Shown here piece after piece: positions 18,089 to 27,390 of a DNA stretch of 64,000 nt. The DNA is from Ralstonia sp. NFACC01 (GTDB lineage: Bacteria; Pseudomonadota; Gammaproteobacteria; Burkholderiales; Burkholderiaceae), in assembly GCF_900115545.1 (NCBI RefSeq), contig NZ_FOWV01000003.1, positions 186,001 through 250,000 on the forward strand, written 5' to 3'. The notes under the pieces were generated by a model, which saw only the letters and a program-made list of their open reading frames with translations, was not told the origin of the DNA and did not search any database. How positions within the stretch are numbered: position 1 is the first letter of the stretch; each line of letters opens with the position of its first letter. A program made the position numbers and the translations under genes.

Positions 18089-18874
18089 TCAAACGGTGCG
18101 CCAGAGCAGCCCCTCTTCCTGATCCGCGATCGGCACGTCTTCCACACTAGCTCCCAGGGGCACGGCGATCGCCTCAGCAGCCAATAACGGCGTGTTGTTC
18201 TGCTTGGACAGATGCGCAGCCACCACCGTATGCAACGCGTCGTGGCGCACGCGCGTGAGGATCGCGGCGGCGATGTCATTGGCCAGGTGGCCAAAATCTC
18301 CACCGATACGACGCTTCAATGACCACGGATAGGCTGAATTGGCCAGCATCTCGCGGTCGTGGTTGCATTCGAGTACGAGGGCGTGCATGCCCACTAGACG
18401 GGTGCAGAGGTATTCCGTCGACATGCCGGCATCGGTCAGCACACCCAAGCGCCTCGCACCGTCATTGAAAACAAACTGCAGCGGCTCGCGCGCGTCGTGC
18501 GGCACGGTGTACGGCAATATCTGCAGATCGCCGACACAGAACATATCGTCAGCGCGGCAGAAACGCACTGCCGCCCGGTCGGCACCGCGCAGGTTTTCCG
18601 TGGCGCGATACGTGCCGTGGCTGGTCCAGACGGGGATATTGAATTTGGTGGCAACCGCATAGGCGCTGCCAACGTGATCGCTATGCTCGTGCGTGACGAG
18701 GATGGCGTCGAGGGATTCCGGCGTACAGCCCAAGCGTTCGAGCCGCTGAACGGTCTCGCGGATACCAAACCCGCAATCCAGAAGAATGCGCGTGCACGTC
18801 GCTCCGCTCGAGGATTCGACGAGCAGCGCATTCCCTTCACTGCCACTGCCAAGGCTGGCGAATCTCAGTGTCAT
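18089..18874 (-). CDS. MBL-fold metallo-hydrolase (YycJ/WalJ type)
   Basis: The 261-aa protein is a metallo-beta-lactamase-fold hydrolase. Metal ligands are in THEHSDHVG (about residues 55-63), VPHDA near 120, LTDAG near 146 and LECNHD near 166, an arrangement shared with the YycJ/WalJ exonuclease-like group and PhnP-like phosphodiesterases. The substrate is not known. ATG at 18874 (MTLRFASLGSGSEGN) is the family-like start, although the frame is open another 34 codons upstream. It is 34 bp downstream of bamC and is the last gene of the run. Confidence 0.87.
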   Translation of the reverse strand: MTLRFASLGSGSEGNALLVESSSGATCTRILLDCGFGIRETVQRLERLGCTPESLDAILVTHEHSDHVGSAYAVATKFNIPVWTSHGTYRATENLRGADRAAVRFCRADDMFCVGDLQILPYTVPHDAREPLQFVFNDGARRLGVLTDAGMSTEYLCTRLVGMHALVLECNHDREMLANSAYPWSLKRRIGGDFGHLANDIAAAILTRVRHDALHTVVAAHLSKQNNTPLLAAEAIAVPLGASVEDVPIADQEEGLLWRTV

Positions 18875-18908
18875 CGCCCACCCAGGCAGCCGTACTCCAT
18901 GATGCCGA

Positions 18909-20105
18909 TTACCGCAGTTGCTCGTCGAGCAGCGACAGGATGCGCTTGCCGATGTCGCCGGTCTGCGCCGAGCCATCGTCGTTCTGCACCAGAACCGTCG
19001 ACGACGTGCCCGCGTCCTTCACAACTACGCGGTAACGCTTGGCGCGTTTGAGGTCTTCGATCTTCGTGCCCGAGAACAGGCGCGAGAAGAAGCCCGGTGC
19101 GTTGGCTTCAGCACGCGTATCAGCATAGCGGACGAAGTACACGCCTTGCGAGCGGTCGCGATCATCCACGGTGAAGTTCACGCGGTCCAGTGCCAAGCCC
19201 ACGGTACGCCAAGCGCGATCGAAGGGCTCCGGCACCTGCAGGACCGGCTGGCCATTCGATTGCGTCAGCAACGACGGGCCGGTACGCGGCGCCGGTTCAG
19301 CCTTCGTGCCGTCTTGCACCGGGTGCGCAGCCTGTGTTTGCGCAAGCTTCTGCTGCGCAGCTTCCTTGCTGGCGCCCAGACGCTGCATCAGGCGCGAGAG
19401 GAATTCGGCTTCGAGTTCCGGATCGGCCGGACGCGGAGTCCACACGGTCTGGTCCTTGGACGAACCGACCAGTTGTTCCTGGGCGCCGCGGTGCGAGATG
19501 TAGACCTCGACCGAACCATTCGGACCCTTCTCAATGCGGGTGCGGAATTTGTCGCGCTCCGACGTCGAGTACAGGCCATCGAACACCTTGCCGACAGTGC
19601 GGCGGATGATGTCCTGCGGAATCTTCGCCCGGTTCTCCGCCCAATCGGTTTCCATGATGCCGGTCTCGGGCGAGTCGATCACCAGCAGGAAGCCGAGTTC
19701 TTGCCAGAACGTGCGCAATTGCGGCCACAGGGCGTCCGGCGTGGTCTTCACGACCAGCCAGCGCTGATTGCCATCGCGCTCGATGCGCATGTCAGACACG
19801 GCGGGCAGCACATTGTCGGTGCCCGAACCAGGCGTCGTGACCTTGGGCGCAGTCGACGTGTAGGCCGAGAGCGTGGTCGTGCCCGTATCAGGCGCGGCAT
19901 AGCGGCGGTCAGCCTGGATGCCGGTCAGGTCGGGCGGGACTTCAAGCGTCGGGCCTTTCTTTGCCTGCGATTTGTAATCGATGCGGTCCGGCTGCATCAC
20001 CTCATTGACGGTATCGCAACCGGAAATCAGGGCAACCGACAGCGCGGCCAGCAACAGTTGAGCGGACGTCGCCACAGCCCCGCGACGGGTTTGGTGCAGT
20101 TTCAT
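18909..20105 (-). CDS. bamC: Outer membrane assembly lipoprotein BamC
   Basis: BamC (NlpB) is an accessory lipoprotein of the BAM complex that inserts beta-barrel proteins in the outer membrane. The 398-aa protein has a lipobox ISGC (Cys30), the unstructured N-terminal segment with YKSQAKKGPTLEVPPDLT that binds BamD, and two helix-grip domains (about 115-235 and 290-395). The second contains VYFVRYADTRAEANAPGFFSRLF. An open frame continues upstream but lacks the signal. Order dapA-bamC is conserved in proteobacteria; the gap to dapA is 71 bp. Confidence 0.92.
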   Translation of the reverse strand: MKLHQTRRGAVATSAQLLLAALSVALISGCDTVNEVMQPDRIDYKSQAKKGPTLEVPPDLTGIQADRRYAAPDTGTTTLSAYTSTAPKVTTPGSGTDNVLPAVSDMRIERDGNQRWLVVKTTPDALWPQLRTFWQELGFLLVIDSPETGIMETDWAENRAKIPQDIIRRTVGKVFDGLYSTSERDKFRTRIEKGPNGSVEVYISHRGAQEQLVGSSKDQTVWTPRPADPELEAEFLSRLMQRLGASKEAAQQKLAQTQAAHPVQDGTKAEPAPRTGPSLLTQSNGQPVLQVPEPFDRAWRTVGLALDRVNFTVDDRDRSQGVYFVRYADTRAEANAPGFFSRLFSGTKIEDLKRAKRYRVVVKDAGTSSTVLVQNDDGSAQTGDIGKRILSLLDEQLR

Positions 20106-20176
20106 TGACTTGCGATCCTTCAGATGAGAACGATGGCTTAAGGGCCCAGAAGCGTCTGGAGGGGACCTTGAAACAA

Positions 20177-21061
<885 letters not shown>

Positions 21062-21179
21062 GGTTTCGAAAGCAGACAAAAGCGTGAACGTAAACAGTCG
21101 GATTGTACCGGATCGTCAGAACGGATTCGCCACATCTGAGACCCGCCAAGAGACGGGTAAGCCGCCGTCCTCAGCAACT

Positions 21180-21746
21180 TCAAAGTGCGTAGCGCGGCGC
21201 AACCGTCCCAGCAGGTTCTCGAACTGCGCAAACCCGCTGCATGTAAGCTTCTCGGGGTGACTCGAGAAAGCCATCCTCGTAGCCAATTACCCGCAACTGG
21301 CCGCGCACGGCGTCGAGCAGTTCGCCGGGCGCCAGCAGGAACGCAGGATTGGACGGCTTCCCGACGGTTTCGTTTCCGACGGCAAAGGTTTCGTAGATCA
21401 GGCGGCCGCCCGGCGCGACGGCCGCCAGCAAGCGCGGCCAGAGCGGTCGGTGCAAGTAATTCGTGACGACGACGGCATCGAAAGTGGCACCGGCGGGCAA
21501 CGGCCACGGGTTCCCTTCGATGTCGGCGACGATGGTTTGGGCGATGCCCGCCAGGCCCGAAAGCGCCGCCGTATCGCGGTCGATGCCCGTCACCTGCAGG
21601 CCGCGTGCAGCGAGCCAACGTACGTGGCGGCCGCTGCCGCAAGCCACATCCAGAACGGAGGTGCCGGCAGGCAGTTCAGCCGCCCAACGCGCCACCCACG
21701 GCGATGGCGCAGCCAGCGTGTGCGGATCCAATGCGACAGCAGACAT
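21180..21746 (-). CDS. Class I SAM-dependent methyltransferase (TehB-like)
   Basis: The 188-aa protein has motif I VLDVACGSGRHVRWLA (about residues 32-47), the acidic loop GIDRD, motif II FDAVVVTNYLHR and motif III GGRLIYETF. The pattern is that of small stand-alone methyltransferases such as TehB; the substrate is unknown. A GTG one codon upstream is an alternative start. It begins 10 bp after trpS in the same run of genes. Confidence 0.85.
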   Translation of the reverse strand: MSAVALDPHTLAAPSPWVARWAAELPAGTSVLDVACGSGRHVRWLAARGLQVTGIDRDTAALSGLAGIAQTIVADIEGNPWPLPAGATFDAVVVTNYLHRPLWPRLLAAVAPGGRLIYETFAVGNETVGKPSNPAFLLAPGELLDAVRGQLRVIGYEDGFLESPREAYMQRVCAVREPAGTVAPRYAL

Positions 21747-21756
21747 CACCGGCCCA

Positions 21757-22959
21757 TCAGCTATACGTCAGACCCATCGCCTCGCGCACCTCCCGCATGG
21801 TCTCTTGCGTGACCTTGCGAGCGTTGTCGCAGCCATCGGCGATGATGGCGCGCAGCAGGGACGGATCGTCCATGTATTTCTGCGCGCGTTCGAGCATCGG
21901 CTGCTGTTCGCGCAGAATGCCCTCGATCACGGGTTGCTTGCACTCCAGGCAGCCGATGCCGGCGCTGCGGCAGCCCTTCTGCACCCATTCTTTCGTGTCG
22001 GCGTCGGAGTAGACCTGGTGCAATTGCCAGACCGGGCACTTGTCCGGGTCGCCCGGATCAGTGCGGCGCACGCGGGCCGGGTCGGTCGGCATGGTGCGGA
22101 CCTTTTTCTCGACGGTTTCCTTGTCCTCGCGCATGCGGATCGTGTTGCCGTACGACTTGGACATCTTCTGGCCGTCGAGACCCGGCATGCGGGAAGCCTC
22201 GGTCAGCAGCACCTGCGGCTCAGGCAGGATGATCTTGCGGGCACCTTCCAGGTAGCCGAACAGGCGTTCGCGGTCGCCCATTGAAAGGCTCTGCGACTCG
22301 GCCAACAGCGCGCGCGCCTGCTCCAGAGCCTCGTCTTCGCCACGCTCCTGGTACGCGGTGCGCAGTTCCAGATACAGCTTGGCGCGCTTGCCGCCGAGCT
22401 TCTTGGCCGCTTCCAGCGCTTTCTCCTCGAAGCCCAGCTCGCGGCCATAGAGGTAGTTGAAGCGGCGGGCAACTTCGCGCGTCATCTCGACGTGCGGCAC
22501 TTGGTCTTCGCCCACCGGGACAAAACCGGCGCGGTAGATCAAGATGTCGGCGGCCTGCAGCAGCGGGTAGCCGAGGAAGCCGTAGGTGGAAAGGTCCTTC
22601 TCCTTGAGCTTCTCGATTTGATCCTTGTATGTCGGCACGCGCTCAAGCCAGCCCAGCGGCGTGCCCATCGAGAGCAGGAGGAACAGCTCGGCGTGCTCGG
22701 GCACACGGCTCTGGATGAACAGCGTGGCCTGTGTCGGATCGACGCCGGCAGCAAGCCAGTCGATCAACATTTCCCACACCGATTCCGCGATCACCTCGGG
22801 CGACTCGTAGTGCGTGGTCAGCGCATGCCAATCGGCGACGAAGAAGAAGCACGGGTATTCGGCTTGCAGCCGGACCCAGTTTTTCAGGACGCCGTGGTAA
22901 TGCCCCAGGTGCAGAGCACCGGTCGGACGCATGCCGGAGAGAACGCGGTCAGGAAACAT
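21757..22959 (-). CDS. trpS: Tryptophanyl-tRNA synthetase
   Basis: TrpS charges tRNA-Trp. The 400-aa class I synthetase has the HIGH-type motif in GALHLGHYHGVL (about residues 14-25), the tryptophan-binding region and the KMSKS motif in GQKMSKSYGN. It is about 65 residues longer than E. coli TrpS (334 aa), with an insertion around 165-240 rich in Glu and Ala, as in other beta-proteobacterial enzymes. It lies 21 bp downstream of the M50 protease gene. Confidence 0.97.
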   Translation of the reverse strand: MFPDRVLSGMRPTGALHLGHYHGVLKNWVRLQAEYPCFFFVADWHALTTHYESPEVIAESVWEMLIDWLAAGVDPTQATLFIQSRVPEHAELFLLLSMGTPLGWLERVPTYKDQIEKLKEKDLSTYGFLGYPLLQAADILIYRAGFVPVGEDQVPHVEMTREVARRFNYLYGRELGFEEKALEAAKKLGGKRAKLYLELRTAYQERGEDEALEQARALLAESQSLSMGDRERLFGYLEGARKIILPEPQVLLTEASRMPGLDGQKMSKSYGNTIRMREDKETVEKKVRTMPTDPARVRRTDPGDPDKCPVWQLHQVYSDADTKEWVQKGCRSAGIGCLECKQPVIEGILREQQPMLERAQKYMDDPSLLRAIIADGCDNARKVTQETMREVREAMGLTYS

Positions 22960-22980
22960 GTGGGAAATGGAGTTGAAGAC

Positions 22981-23646
22981 TCAGGAAAACAGCATCTGCA
23001 GCGGGCTCAGAATCCACTGCAGCAGTTGAAACAGCAGCGCCATGATTGGGCGCATCCAGACATTGGTGATGACGTTGGAAATGATCAACGCCATCACGAT
23101 GAAAAAACCGAACGGTTCGATGCGCGACAGGCCAAGCGCCATCCGAGGCGGCAGGAGTGCTGCCAGCACGCGCCCGCCATCGAGCGGGGGCAGCGGAAAC
23201 ATGTTGAACGCCGCCATCACCATATTGACGAGAATGCCAGCGCGAGCCATGCCAATCAGGAACGGCTCGTTCACCCCGCCCATCGCGAACACAACTGCCA
23301 GCACGCCCCAGAAGATCGCCTGGACAAAGTTGGTGGCCGGCCCCGCCAGGGCCACCCACATGCCATGCCAGCGCGGATCGCGTAGACGGCCGAAGCGCAC
23401 CGGCACAGGCTTGGCATAGCCGAACACGAAAGCGCCTTTTGTTGCGAAATAGAGCAGCAACGGCATCGCAATCGTGCCGATGGGATCGATGTGCCGCAGC
23501 GGATTAATGCTGATGCGGCCCATGACATAGGCCGTATCGTCGCCGAAATGCTTGGCGACATAGCCATGCGCCGCCTCATGCAGCGTGATGGCAAACAGCA
23601 CGGGAATCGCGTAAACCGCGATGTTTTGGATCAGTGTGGGGTCCAT
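22981..23646 (-). CDS. Site-2 protease family (M50) membrane metalloprotease
   Basis: The 221-aa integral membrane protein has the zinc motif HEAAHGY (about 22-28), NPLRHIDPIGTIAMP and the third ligand region FPLPPLDGGRV (Asp near 160), with about five to six hydrophobic segments. This is the short, PDZ-less class of M50 proteases (YwhC/FtsH-unrelated rseP relatives). The substrate is unknown. ATG at 23646 lies only about ten bases from a TGCTACAAT promoter box, so the message may be nearly leaderless. Confidence 0.9.
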   Translation of the reverse strand: MDPTLIQNIAVYAIPVLFAITLHEAAHGYVAKHFGDDTAYVMGRISINPLRHIDPIGTIAMPLLLYFATKGAFVFGYAKPVPVRFGRLRDPRWHGMWVALAGPATNFVQAIFWGVLAVVFAMGGVNEPFLIGMARAGILVNMVMAAFNMFPLPPLDGGRVLAALLPPRMALGLSRIEPFGFFIVMALIISNVITNVWMRPIMALLFQLLQWILSPLQMLFS

Positions 23647-23655
23647 AGGCGGGCT

Positions 23656-23664
23656 ATTGTAGCA
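23656..23664 (-). promoter_or_regulatory. Extended -10 promoter of the M50 protease gene
   Basis: TGCTACAAT on the minus strand is an extended -10 element (TGn plus TACAAT). The predicted transcript start is about 3 bases before the ATG at 23646. No clear -35 box is seen, as expected for this class. Confidence 0.5.
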
Positions 23665-23712
23665 AGCGCGCGCCACGGCACGGCGCCACCGAAGCGCGCG
23701 CCAAGGCCTCGC

Positions 23713-24336
23713 CTACAGGCCCACGCGGGCCGAATCACCCCGGCCCTGGCGCACGAGTTCAGGCTCGCCGCTCGTCAAGTCAATGACCGTAGTCGGTTCT
23801 GCCGGGGCCGGGCCGCCGTCGATGACGAGTTCGAGCTGCTTTTCAAGCCGATCCCGAATGGCCTCTGCCTCGTTGAGCGGTTCGTCGTCGCCGGGCAGCT
23901 GCAGCGTGGCCGAGAGCAGCGGCTCACCCAGTTCGGCCATCAGCGCGAGGGGAATCGCGTGTTCCGGTACGCGCAGGCCAATTGTCTTGCGCGACGGGTG
24001 CGAGAGCCGGCGCGGCACCTCCTTGGTCGCCTCCAGCAGGAAGACGAACGGCCCCGGCGTCGCCGCCTTCAGCACGCGGTACTGCTTGTTGTCGACGCGC
24101 GCAAACGTGGCCAGCTCGGAAAGGTCGCGGCACATCAGCGTGAGGTGGTGCTTTTCGTCGATGCCGCGCACGCGGCGCAGGCGCTCGACGGCCGATTTGT
24201 CGTCCAGATGGCAGGCGAGCGCGTAGCAGGAATCGGTGGGCAGCGCGACCAAGCCGCCGGCTCGGATGATCTCCGCGGCCTGGCGAATCAAGCGTCCTTG
24301 CGGGGTGGTCGGGTGAATTTGGAAGAACTGGGACAT
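23713..24336 (-). CDS. Sua5/YciO/YrdC family protein (threonylcarbamoyl-AMP synthase-like)
   Basis: The 207-aa protein has the YrdC fold: GGLVALPTDSCYALAC (about 27-42), RRVRGIDEKHHLTLMCRDLSE and PGPFVFLLEATKEVPRRL. Sua5/TsaC makes threonylcarbamoyl-AMP for the t6A tRNA modification. The lack of a Sua5 C-terminal domain and the HHLTLMCRDLSE segment point to the YciO subgroup, whose role is less clear. It follows the PHP phosphatase gene by 13 bp. Confidence 0.88.
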   Translation of the reverse strand: MSQFFQIHPTTPQGRLIRQAAEIIRAGGLVALPTDSCYALACHLDDKSAVERLRRVRGIDEKHHLTLMCRDLSELATFARVDNKQYRVLKAATPGPFVFLLEATKEVPRRLSHPSRKTIGLRVPEHAIPLALMAELGEPLLSATLQLPGDDEPLNEAEAIRDRLEKQLELVIDGGPAPAEPTTVIDLTSGEPELVRQGRGDSARVGL

Positions 24337-24349
24337 GGCCGCCGCGTGA

Positions 24350-25210
24350 TCAGGACATCCACCGGCTCCACACCGGCGTCAGGTTGTCGGGCAGCGGCGG
24401 CAGCGTGCCGAGTTCGACGCGGCCCTCGCCCGGGCCGTGGAAGTCTGAACCGCGTGACGCCAGCAGACCGTAACGGCGGGCCACGTCGGCGTACAACGCA
24501 TATTGGTCGGGCGTATGGCTGCCGGTGACGACCTCGACGCCCTCGCCCCCTAGCGCTTTGAATTCATCAAACAGCGCGCTGTGCTCGACCAGCGACAGCG
24601 TGTAACGCCCAGGATGCGCCATCACCGCGACACCGCCCGCGCCCTTGATCCAGTTGATCGCGTCGGCCAGGCGCGCCCAGCGATGCGGCACGTAGCCCGG
24701 CTTGCCGTCACCCAGGTAGCGGTCAAACACTTCATGGATGTCGCGGCAGTGGCCATGCTCGACCAGGAAGCGGGCGAAATGGGTGCGCGAGACCATGTCG
24801 GGATTGCCGGCGTAGCCCAACGCACCCTCGTAGGCGCCTTCGATGCCGAGCTTGGCAAGCGCAGCGCTGATGTCTTCGGCGCGCGCGCAGCGGCCGGAGC
24901 GCGTGCGTTCCAGCCCCTGGACCAGATCGGCGTTGTCCGGATCGATGCCCAGGCCGACGATGTGCAGCGTGCGCCCCGCCCAGGTCACGGAAATCTCTAC
25001 GCCCGAGAGGTAATCCATGCCCAAGGCCGTTGCGGCTTCGCGTGCGGCGGCCTGCCCACCCACTTCGTCGTGGTCGGTCAACGCCCAGAGCGTCACACCG
25101 TGGGCGGCAGCGCGCGCGGCCACTTCTTGCGGCGCAAGCATGCCGTCTGACACCGTGGAATGGCAGTGCAGATCGGCATTTCGGGCGGAGGCGGCAGAGA
25201 TGTTTGGCAT
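24350..25210 (-). CDS. rnm: PHP-domain phosphoesterase (RNase AM/YciV type)
   Basis: The 286-aa protein is a PHP metal-dependent phosphoesterase with LHCHSTVSDGML (about 14-25), ALTDHDEVGG, the GVEIS block, VMAHPGRYTL and a final SDFHGPGEG. Family members hydrolyse 3',5'-nucleoside bisphosphates and trim RNA 5' ends (E. coli RNase AM, gene rnm). The ATG at 25210 lies 6 bases after a TAAAAT box, so the transcript may be leaderless. It is divergent from the reductase gene at 25361. Confidence 0.88.
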   Translation of the reverse strand: MPNISAASARNADLHCHSTVSDGMLAPQEVAARAAAHGVTLWALTDHDEVGGQAAAREAATALGMDYLSGVEISVTWAGRTLHIVGLGIDPDNADLVQGLERTRSGRCARAEDISAALAKLGIEGAYEGALGYAGNPDMVSRTHFARFLVEHGHCRDIHEVFDRYLGDGKPGYVPHRWARLADAINWIKGAGGVAVMAHPGRYTLSLVEHSALFDEFKALGGEGVEVVTGSHTPDQYALYADVARRYGLLASRGSDFHGPGEGRVELGTLPPLPDNLTPVWSRWMS

Positions 25211-25216
25211 TCCGCC

Positions 25217-25222
25217 ATTTTA
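25217..25222 (-). promoter_or_regulatory. Candidate -10 of rnm, leaderless arrangement
   Basis: TAAAAT on the minus strand is followed after 6 bases by the ATG, so a start 7 bases downstream of the box would fall on the first base of the start codon. A 13-bp stretch including this box recurs before the DUF455 gene. Confidence 0.4.
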
Positions 25223-25360
25223 CTGCTGCGGCGCGCAACCGGGGGCCTCACCCCGCCAAGGAACGACATTCGGAAGACCCGACTGCCCATGGCGGTGTTC
25301 GCGGTGCGCCGCTTGCTGCAGGCTATAGTGGCCGCATTGTTTCGTTCTCGACGCTTTGCC

Positions 25361-26440
25361 ATGACTTCCGCCGCTACATTCGCCACCGATTTCCCTCAGC
25401 CCGTGGAGCAACGCATTGACGTGCTCGTCGTGGGTGCGGGGCCCGTGGGCCTATTTGCAGCCTTCCAGGCGGGCGTGCTCGGCATGTCGTGTGTGCTGGT
25501 GGATGCATTGGACCGCCCGGGCGGCCAATGCACGGAGTTGTACCCGGAAAAACCGATCTATGACATCCCTGCGCTGGTTTCGTGTACGGCGCAGGAACTC
25601 GTCGACCGGCTAATGGCCCAGTGCGCGCCGTTCAACTACCCCATTCTCTGCGGTCGCCGCGCGGAAACCGTGGAAACGCTGGAAAGCGAGCACGGCCAGC
25701 GCTTTCGCGTCACCACCAGCGCTGGCGACGTGTTCGATTGCGCCGCCGTACTCATCACGGCAGGCAACGGCGCGTTCACCCCACAGCGCGTGGCTTTGCC
25801 TGAAGCGGCCGCGCTGGAGGGCCGCCATCTGCACTATGCCGTGCGCGACACTGCGCGCTTTGCGGGCAAGCGCGTCATCATCGCCGGCGGCGGGGATTCC
25901 GCGCTCGACTGGGCGCTCGCGCTGCGAAAAGTGGCCGCACGCGTGACGCTGGTCCATCGGCGAGAGGGCTTCCGCGCAGCGGATGCGAGCGTCGCAGAAA
26001 TGCGCGCTGCCGTCGCCGCCGGCGAAATGGATTTCGTGCTGGGCATGCTTTCGCGTCTGGACAGCACGCCCGACGGCACACTCACCGGCGCGGCCATCCG
26101 GGGGCGCGATGGCGAAACCGTTCTGCCCTGCGATGAACTGATCGCGCTGTATGGTCTGGTTTCCGAGCCGGGCCCGATTGTCAACTGGGGGGTAGAGATG
26201 CGCGCGGGCCGCATCACGGTGGAAACGACGGCGTACGAGACGTCGCGCCCGGGCGTGTTCGCGGCGGGCGACATCGCGCTGTATCCGAACAAGCAGAAGC
26301 TGATTCTGTCGGGCTTCCACGAGGTGGCGATGGCGCTGCGCCGTGCGTACCGCTACGCGAATCCGGACAAGACGCTCGTGCATACGCATTCGAGCAACGA
26401 CGCGGGGCTGCAGACGAAGCTGCATGTGGCTGCCGAGTAG
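25361..26440 (+). CDS. Ferredoxin/flavodoxin-NADP reductase, thioredoxin-reductase-like type
   Basis: The 359-aa flavoprotein has the FAD motif VVGAGPVGLFAAFQAG (about residues 18-33), YDIPALVSC, the NADPH motif IIAGGGDSALDWALAL followed by VHRREGFRA, and a C-terminal GDIALYPNKQKLILSGFHE. It lacks the CxxC of thioredoxin reductase, so it belongs to the YumC-type ferredoxin-NADP reductases that pass electrons between NADPH and ferredoxin. The frame is open upstream to 25160; ATG at 25361 fits the family. DUF4166 and DCC genes follow on the same strand. Confidence 0.92.
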   Translation: MTSAATFATDFPQPVEQRIDVLVVGAGPVGLFAAFQAGVLGMSCVLVDALDRPGGQCTELYPEKPIYDIPALVSCTAQELVDRLMAQCAPFNYPILCGRRAETVETLESEHGQRFRVTTSAGDVFDCAAVLITAGNGAFTPQRVALPEAAALEGRHLHYAVRDTARFAGKRVIIAGGGDSALDWALALRKVAARVTLVHRREGFRAADASVAEMRAAVAAGEMDFVLGMLSRLDSTPDGTLTGAAIRGRDGETVLPCDELIALYGLVSEPGPIVNWGVEMRAGRITVETTAYETSRPGVFAAGDIALYPNKQKLILSGFHEVAMALRRAYRYANPDKTLVHTHSSNDAGLQTKLHVAAE

Positions 26441-26449
26441 GTCGTCCGC

Positions 26450-26995
26450 ATGCGCGCGCTATCGCTCTACGAAACCGTGCTCGGCGCGCGATACGCGCAA
26501 CTGGCGCCGGCGGTGCAAACGTTCCACCGAATGACCGGCGCAGTGACGCTGCACGGTGAAGTTGAAACAGATCCGCCCGCCTCGCGCCTCGCACGCGGGC
26601 TTGCTTGGTGCATCCGCACGCCGCGCACATCGACACGCGGCCCGATTCGCGTCACGCTCGACGCCGCTGCCATGGAAGAAACCTGGACGCGCCATTTCCC
26701 GCGCCACACGATGCGCTCAACGTTGTCGCTGCATGAGGGGCGCATCACGGAACGGCTCGGTGCGGCGCGTCTGTTCTTTGCGCTGGAGGCGGAGCACGGC
26801 GTGTTGCGGATGCGCCTGGAAGGTTTGCGCTTCCTCGGTGTCCCGTGCCCAGCGTGGCTGCGGCCGGCCGTGTTGGCAGAGGAATCCGGGAAGGGTGACC
26901 GCTTCCACTTCAACGTACGCGCCAGCGTGCCCTTGCTGGGCGTGGTTGCGGCATATCGAGGTTATCTCGACCTGACAACGGTGGGGCGCGAATGA
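26450..26995 (+). CDS. DUF4166 domain protein
   Basis: The 181-aa protein matches the pattern I associate with DUF4166: LYETVLGARYAQLAPAVQTFHR at the start, TRHFPRHTMRSTL and RLEGLRFLGVPCPAWL later. No catalytic motif or signal peptide is seen. It begins 9 bp after the reductase gene and overlaps the DCC gene by 4 bp (ATGA), so the three make an operon. The function is unknown; context suggests a redox-linked role. Confidence 0.75.
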   Translation: MRALSLYETVLGARYAQLAPAVQTFHRMTGAVTLHGEVETDPPASRLARGLAWCIRTPRTSTRGPIRVTLDAAAMEETWTRHFPRHTMRSTLSLHEGRITERLGAARLFFALEAEHGVLRMRLEGLRFLGVPCPAWLRPAVLAEESGKGDRFHFNVRASVPLLGVVAAYRGYLDLTTVGRE

Positions 26996-27381
26996 TCGTT
27001 GTCTACGATGCGCACTGCCTGCTGTGCAGCGGGTCCATCCAGTTTCTGCTGCGACATGATCGGCAAGGCGTGCTGCGTTTCGCATCTATGCAGGGCGCAA
27101 CCGGACGGCAACTGCTCGCCCAGGCTGGCGTGAATCCGGATGACGTGGATACCGTGCTCTTCGTGCGAGACGGCCGTGCATGGCGTGAAAGCGCCGCCGT
27201 CCTGCGCATCCTGCATGCGCTCGGCTGGCCGTGGCGGTTGGCATGGATCGGCTGGCTGGTCCCGGCAACGCTGCGCGACGCGTTGTATCGCCGTGTTGCT
27301 CGCAATCGCTATCGGTGGTTTGGGCGGTCAGACACTTGCATCCTTCCACCGCCCGGTGCGGCACAGCGATTTCTCGATTGA
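26992..27381 (+). CDS. DCC-family thiol-disulfide oxidoreductase-like protein (DUF393)
   Basis: The 129-aa protein has the DCC signature DAHCLLC (residues 6-12) followed by SGSIQFLLRHDR and the RESAAVLRIL block near residue 62, then RVARNRYRWFG near the C terminus. DCC proteins have a thioredoxin-like fold with a CxxC pair, but the physiological reaction is not established. It overlaps the DUF4166 gene by 4 bp and is last in the operon with the NADPH-dependent reductase. Confidence 0.85.
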   Translation: MIVVYDAHCLLCSGSIQFLLRHDRQGVLRFASMQGATGRQLLAQAGVNPDDVDTVLFVRDGRAWRESAAVLRILHALGWPWRLAWIGWLVPATLRDALYRRVARNRYRWFGRSDTCILPPPGAAQRFLD

Positions 27382-27390
27382 CCCTGCCGC

